Shown here: positions 62,533 to 64,000 of the stretch, in pieces
How positions within the stretch are numbered: the stretch's first letter is position 1
Layout: each line of letters starts with the position of its first letter
Source of the DNA: Nocardioides sp. cx-173
Lineage (GTDB): Bacteria > Actinomycetota > Actinomycetes > Propionibacteriales > Nocardioidaceae
Direction of reading: 5' to 3'
Length of the DNA stretch: 64,000 nt
Assembly: GCF_021117365.1 (NCBI RefSeq)
Contig: NZ_CP088262.1
Span: forward strand, 434,001 to 498,000
Made by a program: the position numbers and the translations under genes
Notes under the pieces: model-generated
The model's input: only the letters and a program-made list of their open reading frames with translations
What the model was told of the DNA's origin: nothing
Databases searched by the model: none

Positions 62533-62662
62533 CCCCGTCACACGGGGCGGGCGAAACTCGCGCATCCCGCATGAAGCTTCGTCGGGGAGGCGTGAGTTTC
62601 ACCGGGTGCCCGGTGAAACTCATCCGCTAGACGTAGCGCTCGAGGATCGTCGACTCGGCGAG
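62533..62662. repeat. Composite palindromic repeat, copy 4, overlapping the disA 3' end
   Basis: Second unit of the 164-nt-period tandem duplication. The palindrome at 62594-62621 is perfect. The last 36 nt are the true 3' end of disA. The unit also includes a small CCCCGT/ACGGGG hairpin at its left end, replacing the first large hairpin of copies 1 and 2. The 303-bp gap between the 61460 gene and disA is filled by these two units and holds no gene. Confidence 0.9.
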
Positions 62663-63706
62663 GCGGGAGAGGCCCTCGCGGACGCTGCGGGCGCGCAGCT
62701 CGCCCACGCCCTCGACGGCCTGGAGATCGTCGATGCCGGCCGAGAGGAGCTTCTGCAGGGTGCCGAAGTGCTCGACGAGGCGGTCGACGACCGACGGGGG
62801 CAGCCGGGGCACCTTGGCGAGGAGCCGGTAGCCGCGGGGGGCGACCGCGCCGTCGAGGTGCTCGCTGTTGCCCAGGCCGAGGACCTTCGCCGCGGCGGCC
62901 GGGTCGACCAGGTCGGTGGCCGAGAGCGCCTCGAGCCGGTTGAGCAGCTCCTCGGGGGTCTTGCTGCGTCGGCCGGTCGAGACGTAGTCGCGGATCACCA
63001 GCTCTCGCTCGGTGTCGACGCCGGTGACGAGCTCCTCGAGCTGCAGCGACAGCAGCCGGCCGTCGGTGCCCAGCTCGAGCACGTAGTCCTCGATCTCGCG
63101 CGCGATGCGCGTGACCATCTCCAGACGCTGGGCGACCACCGCGACGTCGCGGACGGTGACCAGGTCCTCGATCTCGAGCGCCGAGAGGGTGCTGGAGACC
63201 TCGTCCAGTCGGAGCTTGTAGCGCTCGAGGGTGGCCAGCGCCTGGTTGGCGCGCGACAGGATCTGTCCGGACCCCTCCAGGACGTGGCGGGTCTCGCCGA
63301 CGTATGCCGCGATGATCTGCATCGACTGTGACACCGAGATCACCGGGAAGCCGGTCTGGCGCGCCACCCGGTCGGCGGTGCGGTGGCGGGTGCCGGTCTC
63401 CTCCGAGGGGATCGAGTGGTCGGGCATGAGGTGCACGGCGGCACGCACGATGCGGCTGACCTCGCCGTCGACGATGATCGCGCCGTCCATCTTGGCCAGC
63501 TCGCGCAGGCCCGTGGCGGTGAACGGGACGTCGAGGGTGAACCCGCCCGTGGCAATCGACTCCACCGTGCGGTCGTGGCCCATGACGATCAGCGCACCGG
63601 TGCGTCCGCGCAGGATCCGCTCGAGGCCGTCGCGCATGGCGGTGCCGGGGGCGATGGAGGCCAGGGTCTCGCGCAGACGCAGGACCTCGTCGCTTCGGTC
63701 GGGCAC
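62627..63706 (-). CDS. disA: DNA integrity scanning diadenylate cyclase DisA
   Basis: A 359-residue c-di-AMP synthase. The N-terminal DAC domain has [19 protein letters not shown] (DGA motif) and [14 protein letters not shown] (RHR motif), which bind two ATP. A central helical linker follows, and the C-terminal HhH domain ([35 protein letters not shown]) binds branched DNA. It makes c-di-AMP and slows at DNA lesions. The gene lies just downstream of radA on the same strand, and RadA is a known regulator of DisA. Its 3' end is part of a tandem duplication. Confidence 0.96.
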   Translation of the reverse strand: MPDRSDEVLRLRETLASIAPGTAMRDGLERILRGRTGALIVMGHDRTVESIATGGFTLDVPFTATGLRELAKMDGAIIVDGEVSRIVRAAVHLMPDHSIPSEETGTRHRTADRVARQTGFPVISVSQSMQIIAAYVGETRHVLEGSGQILSRANQALATLERYKLRLDEVSSTLSALEIEDLVTVRDVAVVAQRLEMVTRIAREIEDYVLELGTDGRLLSLQLEELVTGVDTERELVIRDYVSTGRRSKTPEELLNRLEALSATDLVDPAAAAKVLGLGNSEHLDGAVAPRGYRLLAKVPRLPPSVVDRLVEHFGTLQKLLSAGIDDLQAVEGVGELRARSVREGLSRLAESTILERYV

Positions 63707-63776
63707 AGCTCTCCTTGGTGGTCGAGCCTCGTCGAGACCCGGTCGTACGGTCCTGCAGCCGGCCCGCGCAGGGAGT

Positions 63777-64000
63777 TTAACCGTCGTCGGCGCTGCGCAG
63801 CCTCCGGTTTGACGGACGGGAGAGCCCGAGCAGCCGTAGGGCAGAGCCTACGTCGGGCGCGTCGACCACCCGCATCCCGTCGACCATGCGGTCCTGCGAG
63901 ACCGGCCGCACCCCGCCGGGGCTCTCCGGGCCGGTGGGGACCACCGCCATCCGGAAGCCCAGCCGGGCCGCCTCGGCGATGCGCTGCGGCAGGTCGCGCA
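63777..64000 (-). CDS. radA: DNA repair protein RadA, C-terminal end (5' part outside window)
   Basis: Seventy-four complete codons are visible on the minus strand, running off the right edge. They read [49 protein letters not shown], then SADDG and TAA. This matches the Lon-protease-like C-terminal domain of RadA/Sms (REAARLGF, VVPxG, and a final V-x-x-A-L-x-x-L helix). RadA is a hexameric helicase that promotes branch migration. It is encoded 70 nt upstream of disA, a conserved pairing. Confidence 0.85.
   Translation of the reverse strand, partial: RDLPQRIAEAARLGFRMAVVPTGPESPGGVRPVSQDRMVDGMRVVDAPDVGSALRLLGLSRPSNRRLRSADDG

Noticed and set aside
62369..62662. Possible CRISPR-like array because of repeated palindromes
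   Set aside because: Only two units with a 164-nt period, the 'spacers' are themselves repeated, one unit contains the disA terminus, and no cas genes are near.

Overview
The window is high-GC DNA, densely packed with short overlapping operons. It is typical of a free-living actinobacterium, most likely a Nocardioides-like member of the Nocardioidaceae. Supporting signs are Lsr2, ClpC with a ClgR-like box, the DisA-RadA pair, the DUF2342 zincin next to tilS, DUF3180 behind folK, a SigJ/ECF41 sigma factor and a KstR-type operator. The genus is inference; no rRNA gene is present. I see no tRNA, rRNA, prophage, insertion sequence or CRISPR array, and the window looks like ordinary chromosome.

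Layout. 1-816: the end of a flotillin-like protein. 813-4116 (minus): a five-gene, translationally coupled operon of Xre regulator, small secreted protein, ABC ATPase and two membrane proteins. Facing it is a plus-strand HTH protein and an ImmA/IrrE-type zinc peptidase (4326-5198), followed by a sugar epimerase and a hexapeptide acyltransferase. 7249-10706: a STAS anti-sigma antagonist, a frameshifted NADP-binding gene, and a bacteriophytochrome whose output is a SpoIIE phosphatase. 10707-17189: a HemK-like methyltransferase, a steroid-type catabolic group under two KstR-like operators (ene-reductase; DapB-like dehydrogenase, SDR, MBL hydrolase), a GNAT enzyme and an esterase. 17212-18717: an ECF41 promoter, its CMD-family target and the sigma factor. 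18811-22659: a TPP riboswitch and thiBPQ.

22693-27300: PAP2-like membrane protein, NlpC/P60 cell-wall hydrolase, acyl-CoA oxidase. 27423-41170: a conserved housekeeping block with ppa, then dacB, DUF2342, tilS, hpt, prs, ftsH, folE, two methyltransferases, and folP-folB-folK-DUF3180. 41216-45936: a double GNAT protein and a betaine/choline-type ABC importer whose ATPase is divergent from its permeases. 46017-49204: two glycosyltransferases around a sulfotransferase. 49490-55080: a cofactor operon (DUF2520-panC-panD-nadB-nadC-coaX) feeding coenzyme A and NAD. 55156-64000: lsr2, clpC, two tandem paralogous glycosyltransferases, mutY, a membrane-anchored protein, disA and the end of radA.

Cross-cutting observations. 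(1) Several intergenic gaps hold long palindromes in at least two families: a composite element built on GAGTTTCACCGGG/CCCGGTGAAACTC (four copies, two in tandem and carrying a copy of the disA 3' end) and hairpins starting GGATAGTCCC (two copies). (2) Many genes have a TANNNT hexamer 5-8 nt before the start codon, which suggests widespread leaderless transcription. (3) The Xre/secreted protein/ABC operon with a neighbouring ImmA-like protease, and the phytochrome-phosphatase next to a STAS protein, are the best candidates for under-described systems.
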